A stretch of 64,000 nt of DNA from Streptomyces sp. S.PNR 29 (GTDB lineage: Bacteria; Actinomycetota; Actinomycetes; Streptomycetales; Streptomycetaceae), in assembly GCF_030386795.1 (NCBI RefSeq), contig NZ_JANUQM010000011.1:124001-188000 (forward strand). Direction: 5' to 3'. Positions 52,530 through 61,814 of the stretch are shown piece after piece. The first letter of the stretch is position 1. The number at the start of each line of letters is the position of its first letter. The position numbers and the translations under genes are program-made. The notes under the pieces were generated by a model. That model saw nothing but the letters and a program-made list of their open reading frames with translations. It ran no database searches and was not told where the DNA came from.

Positions 52530-54071
52530 CTACTTGTCGCGGTGACGCCGGCGGGTGCCGTACATCAGGTCCACCAGGCGCAGGATGAGGCGGTAGGCCG
52601 AGGCGTCGTACGGGATCATGTGCGGGTCCCGGCGCAGCGGGAACCGGTTGGTGCTGACGGCCTGGAGCTTGGTGTACTTGCGGATGCCTTCGGCGCCGTG
52701 GCGGACGCCGAGGCCGGAGTTCTTCCAGCCGCCCATGGGCAGGCCGAGGGCCATGTAGTTGGTCTGTGCGTCGTTGATGGTGACGCAGCCGGCCTCGAGT
52801 CGCTCTGCCAGGCGGCGAGCGCGCTTGGTGTTCGATCCGATGACGGTGGCCTGCAGTCCGTAGGAGCTGTCGTTGACGAGGCGGACGGCCTCCTCGGCGT
52901 CGGCGACCTTCATCACGGGCAGCGTGGGGCCGAAGGTTTCCTCGCGCATGCACTTCATGGTGTGGTCGACGTCGACGAGCAGGGTGGGGGCGAAGAAGCG
53001 GCCGGGTCCGGGCATGGTGTGGCCTCCGACGAGTACGCGTGCACCCTTGCGTACGGCGTCGTCGACGTGATCCTCGACGGTGGCCACCTGGGGAGGGAAG
53101 GTCATGGCTCCCACGTCGACGCTGCCCAGCCCGCCCGGCTTGCCCGAGGTGACCCGCTGGAAGCGTTCGCGCAGCAGGTCGACGTACGCGTCGTAGACGG
53201 GCTCCTCCACGTACACGCGCTCCACCGAGGTGCACATCTGGCCCCCGTTGGCGAGCGCACCCTGGATCGTGACGTTCACGGCCCGTTTCAGGGAGGCGTC
53301 GGCGAGGACGATGAGGGCGTCCTTGCCGCCGAGCTCCAGTGAGCAGGGGATGAGCCGCTCGCCCGCCCTGGCCGCGACCAGCCGGCCGGTCTTCGTCGAT
53401 CCGGTGAACATGACGAAGTCCGCGGTGTCCACCAGTGCCTGGCCGGTGGCGCCCGCGCCGGTGACGACCTGGAAGACGTCCTCGGGCCAGCCGCACTCGC
53501 GGACCATCCGCTCCATGAGCAGCGCGGTCAACGGCGTGTGCTCGGAGGGCTTGAGGACGACCGCGTTGCCGGCGGCAAGCGCGGGGATGGCGTCCCCGAA
53601 CGAATTGAGCAGCGGATTGTTCCACGGCCCGATCACTCCGACGACCCCCAGGGGTACCCGGCGGGTGTACATGCTGCGCCCGAGCAGGAACGGTGACAGA
53701 GAGCGGATCTTCGTCCGGGCGAGAAGCCGCTGGGCCTGCTTCGCCCAGTGGGCGAAGGCGCCGGCGCAGTAGACGATCTCGACGATCGCGTCCTCCCGCG
53801 CCTTGCCGTTCTCCTCGACGATGCCGTCCGTGACCTCCTCCCGGTGGGCGAGCAGCCACCGGCGGGCGCGCGCGAAGAACTCCGCACGCGACCGGGTATC
53901 GAGCGCCGCCCAGCCCGGCTGCGCCCGCCGGGCCCGCTCGATTGCCTCCGCCACCTCCTGCGCCGTCGCGTCGGAGACATGGCCGACCACCGCTCCGGTG
54001 GCCGGATTGTCCACCGCGATGCGTGTGCCTGCCAGGGCGCCGTCTGCTCTGAGGGTGCGAATTTCAGCCAC
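52530..54071 (-). CDS. Aldehyde dehydrogenase, succinate-semialdehyde type
   Basis: The 513-residue NAD(P)-dependent dehydrogenase has catalytic Glu246 in LELGGKD and Cys280 in GGQMCTSVE, the cofactor loop FTGSTKTGRLVA, and ETFGPTLPVMKV near residue 385. The N-terminal block NPATGAVVGHVSDATAQEV is typical of semialdehyde dehydrogenases. A basic ~25-residue tail (ILRLVDLMYGTRRRHRDK) may attach it to the membrane, as in CoA-independent long-chain or terpenoid aldehyde dehydrogenases. It is divergent from the SMP-30-type gene, with a palindromic operator region between them. Confidence 0.9.
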   Translation of the reverse strand: MAEIRTLRADGALAGTRIAVDNPATGAVVGHVSDATAQEVAEAIERARRAQPGWAALDTRSRAEFFARARRWLLAHREEVTDGIVEENGKAREDAIVEIVYCAGAFAHWAKQAQRLLARTKIRSLSPFLLGRSMYTRRVPLGVVGVIGPWNNPLLNSFGDAIPALAAGNAVVLKPSEHTPLTALLMERMVRECGWPEDVFQVVTGAGATGQALVDTADFVMFTGSTKTGRLVAARAGERLIPCSLELGGKDALIVLADASLKRAVNVTIQGALANGGQMCTSVERVYVEEPVYDAYVDLLRERFQRVTSGKPGGLGSVDVGAMTFPPQVATVEDHVDDAVRKGARVLVGGHTMPGPGRFFAPTLLVDVDHTMKCMREETFGPTLPVMKVADAEEAVRLVNDSSYGLQATVIGSNTKRARRLAERLEAGCVTINDAQTNYMALGLPMGGWKNSGLGVRHGAEGIRKYTKLQAVSTNRFPLRRDPHMIPYDASAYRLILRLVDLMYGTRRRHRDK

Positions 54072-54125
54072 GAAAGCTCCCGCCGGGACGTTGACTTCGG
54101 TTCACTCAGGATGAGACGGTCGCCC

Positions 54126-54154
54126 GTACAAGTCAAGCGTCTTGTACAAGCGTC
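54126..54154. promoter_or_regulatory. Operator region between ALDH and SMP-30 genes
   Basis: GTACAAG (54126-54132) and CTTGTAC (54141-54147) form an inverted repeat with an 8-bp spacer. The perfect palindrome CTTGTACAAG (54141-54150) overlaps its right arm, and CAAGCGTC is repeated at 54134-54141 and 54147-54154. The dense symmetry in a divergent promoter fits TetR binding, most simply by the regulator at 51842. Confidence 0.65.
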
Positions 54155-54212
54155 CAACTTCTGGTTGTGGTGAAGAAGAGCCACGTCAGCCGGTCACTGA
54201 AGGAGTGGCTGA

Positions 54213-55184
54213 ATGAAAAGGACGGCAGCGGTCGCCTTGAGCGGCCTCGGTGTTCCGGAATCCCTGCGCTGGCACGAAGGAGCTCTGTGGTTCTCCGACC
54301 TGGCGCACGGCACCGTGCATCGCTGGGACGGCAGCGGAGAGCCGGAGACGGTCCTCAAGGTGCCGGGCCGGGCCGGTGGACTCGGCTGGCTTCCCGACGG
54401 CCGCCTGCTCGTCGTGTCCATGGACGAGGGCCGGGTGTACCGGCGGGAAGCGGATGGCGAGCTGGTGGAGCACGCCGATCTGCGCCACATCGTCGGCGGC
54501 CCGGTCAACGACATGCTGGTGGACCCTCAAGGGCGGGCCTATGTCGGGAACTTCGGTTTCGACTACCACGCCTTCACACGCAAGCACCCGAACTCTCTGC
54601 TCTATGCACCGCCCGGGCCCCCGAGAACCCCGGTCGCGTGCCTCGCTCCGGACGGAAGTCTGCTCGGTCTGACGGAGCCGCTGCTGTTTCCCAACGGCAT
54701 GCTCCTCACGGCCGACGGCACGGCGGTGGTGGTGGCCGAAACACTCGCCATGCGACTCACCCGCCTTCCCGTCGACGCCGACGGCACGCTCGCCGGCCCA
54801 CAGCCCTGGGCCGCGCTGATCTCACCGGTCCTGTGGCGCCTGGTGAACCATCCGGGGCTGCCCGGACGCATCACCCGCAGGATCTCCGCCCTCCTCGACC
54901 GTCCCGCCATGGCCAAGCGTTCCGCGTCACCCGTCGCACCGGACGGCATCGCCTGGGACACCGACGGCGAGACGATCTGGGTGGCGAACGCCCTGCGCGG
55001 CGAATGCGTGCGCGTGGCGGAGGGCGGCCGTGTCCTCCATCGAGTGGCGACGAGCCAGCGCACCCTCAGTTGCCTGGTGGCGGGCCATGACGGACGCACC
55101 CTTTTCGCCGCCACCGTCCCGACGGACGATCCCGTCCGCGCCGCCGCGCTGGGCGGCGGCCGTATCGAGATGGCGCGGCTGTGA
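54213..55184 (+). CDS. SMP-30/gluconolactonase family hydrolase
   Basis: The 323-residue protein is a six-bladed propeller of the SMP-30/gluconolactonase type. GVPESLRWHEGALWFSD carries the first metal-ligand glutamate (Glu16), GGPVNDMLVDPQGRAYVGNF carries the conserved Asn-Asp, and LLFPNGMLLTADGTAVVVAE and APDGIAWDTDGETIWVANAL carry the Asn and Asp of later blades. Family members hydrolyse sugar or other lactones using one divalent ion. ATG at 54213 follows AAGGAG. It heads a forward series with an SDR, a PLP enzyme, an MFS relic and a sugar-lactone oxidase. Confidence 0.85.
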   Translation: MKRTAAVALSGLGVPESLRWHEGALWFSDLAHGTVHRWDGSGEPETVLKVPGRAGGLGWLPDGRLLVVSMDEGRVYRREADGELVEHADLRHIVGGPVNDMLVDPQGRAYVGNFGFDYHAFTRKHPNSLLYAPPGPPRTPVACLAPDGSLLGLTEPLLFPNGMLLTADGTAVVVAETLAMRLTRLPVDADGTLAGPQPWAALISPVLWRLVNHPGLPGRITRRISALLDRPAMAKRSASPVAPDGIAWDTDGETIWVANALRGECVRVAEGGRVLHRVATSQRTLSCLVAGHDGRTLFAATVPTDDPVRAAALGGGRIEMARL

Positions 55185-55262
55185 CCCACCCCCTTACGTG
55201 CGGCTGTGACGCATTCGGTGACGAACGACGCCGAAGCGAAAGGACCGAAGGAGTCTGTGGCC

Positions 55263-56093
55263 ATGGGCCGGAGAACTGAGCAGGAGCAGGTCATCCTCGT
55301 GACCGGCGCGGCGAGCGGCATCGGGGCCGCGATCGCGGAACTCGCCGTGGCACGCGGCCATCGGGTGATGCTGACCGACGTCGACGAAGTGGCTGTCGTC
55401 AGCCGCGCCCGCAGCCTGGGTTCCCGGGCCGCCGCCTGTGTGCTGGACATCCGCAGTTCCGCAGGATGGACCAAAGCCTTCGAGGCGGCGGAAGCCGCCT
55501 TCGGCGGCGTCGACGTACTCGTCAACAACGCGGGCATCATCCACACCGGAGTCGCACGCGACCTCCGGGAGCAGCAGCACCGGGACATCGTCGAGGTGAA
55601 CCTCCTCGGCACCATCAACGGGGTCTGCACGGCACTCGAGCGGATGACCGCGCAGGGCCACGGTCACATCATCAACGTCTGCAGCATGACCGCGTTCCTT
55701 CCGCTGCCCGGATACGCCACCTACTGCGCCTCGAAGTACGGGCTGCGGGCCTTTCACCACAGCGTCGCCATCGAGGAGCGCGACGGGCCGCTGGACTTCA
55801 CCCTCATCCATCCGCCGTCCACCCGGACCGGCATGCTCGAACAGGAAATGGCCGACTCCTCCTGCGCCATCGCCTTCGCGGAGAAGTCCTACGCACCGCA
55901 GCAGGTCGCCCAGGCCGTCGTCGACGCCCTCGCCACCAAGCCGGTCGAGGTGGTCTTCCCGCCCTTCGCGGGCCGCGTCCAGCGGATCGCCGGCGTCTTC
56001 CCCCGGCTGATGCGCCGGGTCCTCCCCATCGCCGAAGCCAGGGGCCTGCGCAAGCGGGAACGCCTCCTGCCCCACGCCAGGACCGGCCGATGA
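55263..56093 (+). CDS. Short-chain dehydrogenase/reductase
   Basis: The 276-residue protein has the classical SDR layout: cofactor loop VTGAASGIGAAIAE (residues 13-26), acidic DVDE after strand 2 (NAD preference), NNAG near residue 90, and the catalytic Ser-Tyr-Lys in INVCSMTAFLPLPGYATYCASKYG. The C-terminal extension (RIAGVFPRLMRRVLPIAEAR) resembles SDRs that associate with membranes. ATG at 55263 is supported by AAGGAG; an in-frame GTG at 55206 is the alternative. It lies 78 bp after the lactonase gene and is probably in the same operon. Substrate unknown. Confidence 0.88.
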   Translation: MGRRTEQEQVILVTGAASGIGAAIAELAVARGHRVMLTDVDEVAVVSRARSLGSRAAACVLDIRSSAGWTKAFEAAEAAFGGVDVLVNNAGIIHTGVARDLREQQHRDIVEVNLLGTINGVCTALERMTAQGHGHIINVCSMTAFLPLPGYATYCASKYGLRAFHHSVAIEERDGPLDFTLIHPPSTRTGMLEQEMADSSCAIAFAEKSYAPQQVAQAVVDALATKPVEVVFPPFAGRVQRIAGVFPRLMRRVLPIAEARGLRKRERLLPHARTGR

Positions 56094-56232
56094 AGGACAT
56101 CGATGCGCTCGGACCATCGATCCGATCGTCGATCCGTCCGACCGCCGATCCGTCTGACCTGACAACACCATCGTTCCGCCCGGCCACCACCGCCACGGTC
56201 GGCGCTGGGAACTCCCCGGAAAGGATGCGGAT

Positions 56233-57486
56233 GTGAGTACGAACATGGCCTGCCCGTCGGACGCGACAAGGGCCGTATCCGCTGGTGCCGGACCGAGCGC
56301 GGCCCGCATGGCACAGCTGAACAAGGCGACCGAACATCTCGATCCACCCTTCGCTGTGGTGGACCTGGACGCCTTCGATGCCAACGCCGCGGATCTGGCC
56401 CGCCGGGCGGCGGGCCGGGCGACCATCCGCCTGGCCAGCAAGTCGGTCCGCAGCCGCGCGCTGATCCGCCGGGCCGTCCGGCAGCAGGGATACCGGGGCA
56501 TTCTCGCCTTCACCCTGCCCGAGGCGCTGTGGCTGGCCGAGGAGCACCCGGACGTGGTCATCGGATACCCGACGACGGACCGCACGGCGCTGAAACAACT
56601 CGCAGCGGACGAGCGAGCTGCCTCCCGCATCACCCTCATGATCGACTCCACCGGTCAGCTGGACTTCATCGACGAGGTGGTGGGCACCTCCCGGCCCGCC
56701 CTCCGTGTCTGCATCGATCTCGACGCCTCGCTGGAACTGGCCGGCGGCCGCCTCCACCTGGGCCCGTACCGCTCCCCGGTGCACACCCCACGGCAAGCGG
56801 CGGCACTCGCCCGCGCCGTCCAGGACCGCGCCGGATTCCACCTGGCCGGGGTCATGTCCTACGAGGGCCAGATCGCCGGACTCGGCGACAACCAGCCCGG
56901 ATCCCCCCTCAAGCGAGCCGCGATCCGCGCCATGCAGCGCCTGTCCGCCCACGAGCTTGCCGACCGGCGCGCCGCCGCCATCGCCGCCATCGAGGCCGTC
57001 GCACCGCTGGAGTTCGTCAACGGCGGTGGCACGGGCTCCATCGAGCAGACCGCCGCCGAACACGTCATCACCGAGGTCGGCGCCGGATCGGGCCTGTACG
57101 GTCCGGGGCTGTTCGACTTCTACCGGCGCTTCCGCCCCCGGCCCGCCGCCTACTTCGTCATGTCCGTCGTACGCCGCCCGACTGCCCGGATCGCCACCGT
57201 GCTGGGCGGCGGCTGGATCGCTTCCGGCCCGCCGGGCCTGGACCGACAGCCCACCCCGAGCTGGCCCCAAGGCCTGCGGACGAACCCCAGGGAAGGGGCC
57301 GGAGAAGTCCAGACCCCGGTCCTGGGCCGCGCGGCGCACGGACTGCGGCTGGGGGAGCACGTGTGGTTCCGCCACGCCAAGGCGGGCGAACTGTGCGAAC
57401 GCGTCAACACCCTCCACCTGGTGTCGGGCGACGACATCGTCGAGCAGGTCCCCACCTACCGCGGCGAAGGTCACGCCTTCCTCTGA
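56233..57486 (+). CDS. PLP-dependent amino-acid deaminase/aldolase, alanine-racemase N-fold
   Basis: The 417-residue protein belongs to the fold-type III PLP enzymes related to D-threonine aldolase and D-serine dehydratase. FAVVDLDAFDANAADLARRA leads into the PLP lysine (Lys70 in RLASKSVRS). HLAGVMSYEGQIAG and FVNGGGTGSIEQT supply the barrel core and phosphate-binding glycines, and VWFRHAKAGELCERVN carries the C-terminal His/Cys metal site of this group. GTG at 56233 follows GGAAAGGA. Together with a lactonase, SDR and oxidase it suggests breakdown of an amino- or hydroxy-acid derivative (inference). Confidence 0.85.
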   Translation: MSTNMACPSDATRAVSAGAGPSAARMAQLNKATEHLDPPFAVVDLDAFDANAADLARRAAGRATIRLASKSVRSRALIRRAVRQQGYRGILAFTLPEALWLAEEHPDVVIGYPTTDRTALKQLAADERAASRITLMIDSTGQLDFIDEVVGTSRPALRVCIDLDASLELAGGRLHLGPYRSPVHTPRQAAALARAVQDRAGFHLAGVMSYEGQIAGLGDNQPGSPLKRAAIRAMQRLSAHELADRRAAAIAAIEAVAPLEFVNGGGTGSIEQTAAEHVITEVGAGSGLYGPGLFDFYRRFRPRPAAYFVMSVVRRPTARIATVLGGGWIASGPPGLDRQPTPSWPQGLRTNPREGAGEVQTPVLGRAAHGLRLGEHVWFRHAKAGELCERVNTLHLVSGDDIVEQVPTYRGEGHAFL

Positions 57487-57530
57487 TCCCGTTCCCGCTC
57501 AAGGCTTCTGCCCGTCCCCTCGGAGGCCCG

Positions 57531-58631
57531 ATGTCCACAGAGTTCCACAGTCCTGCCTTTGCGCCGGCCGGCACCGCGGGGGCGGATGCCGGCCACGGAC
57601 CGACCGTCCCCGTCTCGCGCGCATGGACCACCCTGTTCGGCCTGGTCTGGTTCGGCTACTGGACGGCGAGTCTCGTCCCCCTCCAACTGCTGCTCCCTCA
57701 GCAACTCGAGGCCATAGACCCGGCATCGCAGGTGCACGACTTCGCCGTCGTCAACGCCGTTTCCGGGCTCGTGCGCTGCTCGCCCTTCCGGTCTGCGGCG
57801 CGCTGTGCGACCGCTCCCGCAGCCGCTTCGGCCGCAGAAGACTCTGGGTCACGGCCGGTTCCCTGTCGCTCGCCGTGGGGCTGGCCGTGACCGCACAACA
57901 GACCACCGTCGCGGGAGTGACCGCGGCCTGGGCAGCCGGCATGCTCGGCCTCAGCGCGGCCACCGCCGGACTGACCGCCATGATCGCCGACCGTGTTCCC
58001 GTCAACCAGCGCGGCACGGTCTCCGGCGCGATCTACGGCCCCCAGGCACTCGGCGTGGTGGCCGGCATCGCCGTCGTCTCCGCCCTCGGGCTCTCCCCTT
58101 CGGGCGGCTACCTCGTCATCGCGGCCCTGCTGCTTATCTGCGCGGTGCCGTTCCTGGCCCGTTACCGCGACCCCGCCCGGGGCTCCGAGCCACCGCTGCG
58201 TCTGCGCACGCTTGTGACCTCCATGGGCAACTCGCTGCGCAACCGCGAGTTCGCCTGGGCCTTCGCCGGCCGGCTTCTGGTCAACCTGGCGAACTCGCTC
58301 GGCGTCTGCTGCACCCTGTACTTCCTGACCGACGACCTGAGGGTCCCCGACCCGGCGGGCAGCCTTCTGGCCTGCACCGTCGTGTATCTCGTGGCCGGAG
58401 TCCTGGCCAGCTCCGTCGTCGGCGTACTCTCCGACCGCCTGGGCAGACGGCGGATCTTCGTCGCGCTGACGGCACTGCTCCAGGCGGTCTCGGGCTTTCT
58501 CCTGGCGGCTTTCCCGAGCCTCAGTCACCCTGGTGGCATCCGCGATCATGGGCGCCGGCTTCGGCGCGTACATGTCCGTCGACCAGGTCCTGATCACCCA
58601 GTTCGTGTACCGCGTGCGGTCCGTCCGCTAG
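57531..58631 (+). pseudogene. MFS transporter, two frameshifts and truncated
   Basis: ATG at 57531 (CGGAGG upstream) begins an MFS protein (MSTEFHSPAFAPAGTAGADA, first helix TTLFGLVWFGYWTASLVPLQ). Near 57771 the frame breaks; one missing base would restore LVALLALPVCGALCDRSRSR, the helix 2-3 loop. The second frame runs through about nine helices, including VVGVLSDRLGRRRIFVALT. Near 58520 it breaks again into a third frame reading SVTLVASAIMGAGFGAYMSV, then DQVLITQF, and stops at 58631, about 80 residues short of the family's end. Three lesions in one gene argue for genuine decay. Confidence 0.8.
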
Positions 58632-58675
58632 CGGCGCCGAGACCCCGCTCCGTCCCCGAAGAAAGGCGAAAGGCC

Positions 58676-60019
58676 ATGGAAACGATTCCCTACGGCGCCC
58701 CGCGGGGCACGGCGACCACCAGGGCGAGCGTCTGGCACAACTGGGCCGGCAATGTCACCGCCCGCCCCGTGCGGGTCGCCACCCCCGCCTCGGTCGAGGA
58801 GCTCCGCGCTGTCGTACGTCAGGCGGCCGAGGACGGCCTTGCCGTGAAAGCGGTGGGGAGCGGTCACTCCTTCACCGCCGCAGCCGCCACCGACGGCGTG
58901 CTGATACGCCCCGACCTCCTCACCGGGATCCGCGCGATCGACCGGAAGGCCGGCACCGTCACCGTGGAGGCGGGCACGCGGCTCAGGACCCTGAACGCCG
59001 CGCTCGCCCGGGAAGGCCTTTCGCTCACGAACATGGGCGACATCATGGAGCAGACCGTCTCCGGGGCGACCAGCACCGGCACCCACGGGACGGGTCGCAC
59101 CTCAGGTGCGATCGCCGCCCAGATCCGCGGTCTGGAGATGGTGACGGCGGACGGTTCGCTGCTCAGGTGTTCCGAGACCGAGAACCCGGACGTGTTCGCC
59201 GCCGCGCGCATCGGACTCGGCGCACTGGGCGTCGTCACCGCCCTCACCTTCGCCGTGGAGCCACTGTTCCTGCTCGCCGCGCGGGAGGAACCGATGACGT
59301 TCGACAGGGTCACCGCGGCCTTCGACGAACTCCACGCGGAGAACGACCACTTCGAGTTCTACTGGTTCCCGCACACCGACAACTGCAACACCCTGCGCAA
59401 CAACCGCACGGCCGGCCCGCACGCCCCGTTGGGCCGGCTCAGAGAGTGGTTCGACAACGAGTTCCTCTCCAACGGCGTCTTCCAGGCACTCAACACGCTG
59501 GGTCGGGCTGTGCCCGCGGCCGTCCCGGCGATCGCGCAGGTCGCCAGCCGGGGCCTGACGGGCCGGACCTACACGGACATCCCCTACAAGGTCTTCACCA
59601 GTCCGCGCCGCGTCCGCATGATCGAGATGGAGTACGCCGTCCCCCGTGAGGCCGCCCTCGACACCCTCCGCGAGCTCAAGGCCATGGTCGAGCGCTCCGA
59701 TCTGCGCGTCAGCTTCCCCGTCGAGGTGCGCACCACGCCCGCGGACGACATCACCCTGTCCACGGCATCGGGACGCGACAGCGCCTACATCGCGGTGCAC
59801 GTGTACCGGGGCACGCCGTACCACCAGTACTTCACGCAGGCGGAGCGCATCTTCGTCGCACACGAGGGGCGCCCGCACTGGGGCAAACTCCACACCCGCG
59901 ACGCCGAACACCTCGCCCGTGTCTACCCCCGCTTCCACGAGTTCACCGCGCTGCGTGACCGACTCGACCCCGACCGGCGCTTCACCAACCCTTACCTGCG
60001 CCGGGTGCTGGGAGACTGA
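58676..60019 (+). CDS. Sugar-1,4-lactone oxidase, FAD-linked
   Basis: The 447-residue flavoenzyme belongs to the vanillyl-alcohol-oxidase superfamily, D-arabinono-1,4-lactone oxidase/alditol oxidase group. The FAD-domain motif VGSGHSFTAAA (residues 60-70, His64 probable covalent FAD site), GDIMEQTVSGATSTGTHGTG and the C-terminal GRPHWGKLH with Glu/His/Lys active-site residues are present. It oxidises a sugar lactone or polyol using oxygen. ATG at 58676 lies 44 bp after the MFS relic, behind GAAAGG. It closes the lactonase-SDR-PLP series. Confidence 0.88.
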   Translation: METIPYGAPRGTATTRASVWHNWAGNVTARPVRVATPASVEELRAVVRQAAEDGLAVKAVGSGHSFTAAAATDGVLIRPDLLTGIRAIDRKAGTVTVEAGTRLRTLNAALAREGLSLTNMGDIMEQTVSGATSTGTHGTGRTSGAIAAQIRGLEMVTADGSLLRCSETENPDVFAAARIGLGALGVVTALTFAVEPLFLLAAREEPMTFDRVTAAFDELHAENDHFEFYWFPHTDNCNTLRNNRTAGPHAPLGRLREWFDNEFLSNGVFQALNTLGRAVPAAVPAIAQVASRGLTGRTYTDIPYKVFTSPRRVRMIEMEYAVPREAALDTLRELKAMVERSDLRVSFPVEVRTTPADDITLSTASGRDSAYIAVHVYRGTPYHQYFTQAERIFVAHEGRPHWGKLHTRDAEHLARVYPRFHEFTALRDRLDPDRRFTNPYLRRVLGD

Positions 60020-60071
60020 TCACGCGTCTCGTCCGATCAGTGATCTTCATATCGGCTACGGTGTTGCTGTT

Positions 60072-60788
60072 ATGGTGCTGCTCAAGGAGGTGGGACGTTC
60101 TGTGGCAGCGGATGGCCCTACGCGAGCGGGTGCGGGTCGGCGTTCTCCGGGGCGGCCGCCGGTGCCGTTGGAACGCATCGTCGCGACCGCACTGCAGATC
60201 GTGGACGAGGAGGGCGCCGACGCTCTGTCGATGCGGACGCTCGCCCAGCGTCTGGGCTCGGGCACGGCGACGCTGTACCGGCACTTCGACAACCGGGCAG
60301 CTCTGGTCGCCCATGTCGTGGACCGCATGTTCGGCATCGTGGAGCTGAACGGTGACGAACTCCTCACGATGGGCTGGGAGCGGGCACTGCGGACGGTCGC
60401 GCACACCATGTTCGACGCCTTGGCCCGGCACCGTAACGCGGCGCGCCTGCTGGTCGAGCAGATTCCCCTGGGCCCGAACGCCATGGCATTGCGGGAGCGC
60501 TGTGTCGCGGTGTTGCTCGACAGTGGTTTCCCGCCGCGCGTGGCCGCGTACGCGTACGCGACTCTTGCCCGCTACGTCCTCGGGTTCGCCGTGCAGGTCA
60601 ACGGGCATGGCGGCGCAGGACAAGCCGACGACGCACAGTCGGCGGCCGTCTTCCAGAGCCTGGATCCGGACCTGTTCCCGGCCACCGTGACCGTGGCCGG
60701 GGTGATGCCGGTTCCGATCGAGGACGAGTTCTCCTTCGGCCTCGAACTTCTTCTCAGCGGGCTCGCTCGCCTGCGCGACGATGCCTGA
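60072..60788 (+). CDS. TetR-family transcriptional regulator
   Basis: The protein has a disordered basic leader, then GRPPVPLERIVATALQIVDE, ADALSMRTLAQRLGSGTATL and YRHFDNRAALVAHVVDRMFG, a TetR DNA-binding domain with a TetR_C-type ligand domain after it. Two starts are plausible: ATG 60072 (238 residues, no Shine-Dalgarno site) or GTG 60102, which has AAGGAGG 11 bases upstream. A small palindrome GATCA-G-TGATC (60035-60045) precedes it. It is convergent with the LysR gene, with 13 bp between stops, and may control the lactone oxidase series. Confidence 0.85.
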   Translation: MVLLKEVGRSVAADGPTRAGAGRRSPGRPPVPLERIVATALQIVDEEGADALSMRTLAQRLGSGTATLYRHFDNRAALVAHVVDRMFGIVELNGDELLTMGWERALRTVAHTMFDALARHRNAARLLVEQIPLGPNAMALRERCVAVLLDSGFPPRVAAYAYATLARYVLGFAVQVNGHGGAGQADDAQSAAVFQSLDPDLFPATVTVAGVMPVPIEDEFSFGLELLLSGLARLRDDA

Positions 60789-60801
60789 CCGAGCGACGTG
60801 A

Positions 60802-61722
60802 TCACTGGGACGAGTTCTGGAAACGGACCGCTCCTTCGGGCAGGTCCCGCTCCGCGGTCAGCGGCAGCTCCACAGAAGTGAGCATGTCCCGGTAGCGTTC
60901 CGCCAGTTGGGAAGGCTGCTTTCTGCTGTAGACCACCAGCTCCCGGAAGTAGCCGGACCCGATCCGCCGTGCATGGCGCGACCAGCGCAGCGGCACCGCG
61001 TTCTCCGGTGCCACCGTCACCCCGATCCCCTCGACCGCGAACAGGAGCGCCGCCGACACCTGGCCGGTGCGCGCCACGGCGCGCGGAGTGAAGCCGAAGT
61101 GGCCCGCCAGCCGGTCCACCACCTCGCTCATGCCCTGTTCCGGCTCGTAGAGCACCCAGTCGGAGGCGGCCAGTTCGACCGCGCTCGCCGATGCGGCCGG
61201 CGGGTACTCGGCCGAGCCGATCACCACCATCTCCTCGTACCCGAGGGAGTGGACCGGCCCTTCCCACGGGTGGGGTCGCGGACCGACCGCGATGTCGCCA
61301 TGGCCGCTGCGCATGGCCTCTTCGAGGTCCCGGCGGTGTGAGTAGTCGTGCAGCCGCAGCACCGTCGAAGGGTACGTCGAGTGCCAGCGGGCCGCGGAGG
61401 GCGGCAGGATGCCCGAGGCGACGGACCGTACGGTCAGGACATGGACGTCGCCTTTGCGGCCCTCGACCACCTCGCGTACCGAGTCCCGGGCGTCCTGGAC
61501 GACGCGGAGCACGTCCTGCGCCCGCGGCAGGAAGACCCGGCCGGCGGGGGTCAGCGTCACTCCCTGCCTGCCGCGTTCCAGCAGCACCGCGCCCAGCTCT
61601 TTCTCCAGGGCTCCGATCTGCTGGGAGAGCGAGGGCTGCGTGACATAGAGCCGCGCGGCCGCTCCGCTGAAGGAGCCCGCCTCCCATACCGCTAGGAAGT
61701 ACTCCAGCTGACGTAGCTGCAT
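60802..61722 (-). CDS. LysR-family transcriptional regulator
   Basis: The 306-residue protein begins directly with the LysR winged helix (MQLRQLEYFLAVWEAGSFSG, TQPSLSQQIGALEKELGAVL, TLTPAGRVFLPRA). A substrate-sensing domain follows from about residue 90 (VRSVASGILPPSAARWHSTY, GDIAVGPRPHPWEGPVHSLG). The start is ATG at 61722. It lies on the same strand as the lyase and SDR genes and 92 bp past the lyase stop. Two related sites in the SDR/dehydrogenase divergent promoter (63668-63704) are candidate targets. Confidence 0.9.
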   Translation of the reverse strand: MQLRQLEYFLAVWEAGSFSGAAARLYVTQPSLSQQIGALEKELGAVLLERGRQGVTLTPAGRVFLPRAQDVLRVVQDARDSVREVVEGRKGDVHVLTVRSVASGILPPSAARWHSTYPSTVLRLHDYSHRRDLEEAMRSGHGDIAVGPRPHPWEGPVHSLGYEEMVVIGSAEYPPAASASAVELAASDWVLYEPEQGMSEVVDRLAGHFGFTPRAVARTGQVSAALLFAVEGIGVTVAPENAVPLRWSRHARRIGSGYFRELVVYSRKQPSQLAERYRDMLTSVELPLTAERDLPEGAVRFQNSSQ

Positions 61723-61814
61723 TTGATCAAGCTACTGGAGCGGGCGTCACGCGGCGCGCATGCGGTCTGCCGATACCGGTCGGCGAACACCCCGGTGCGC
61801 GGGTTCACTGCGAG

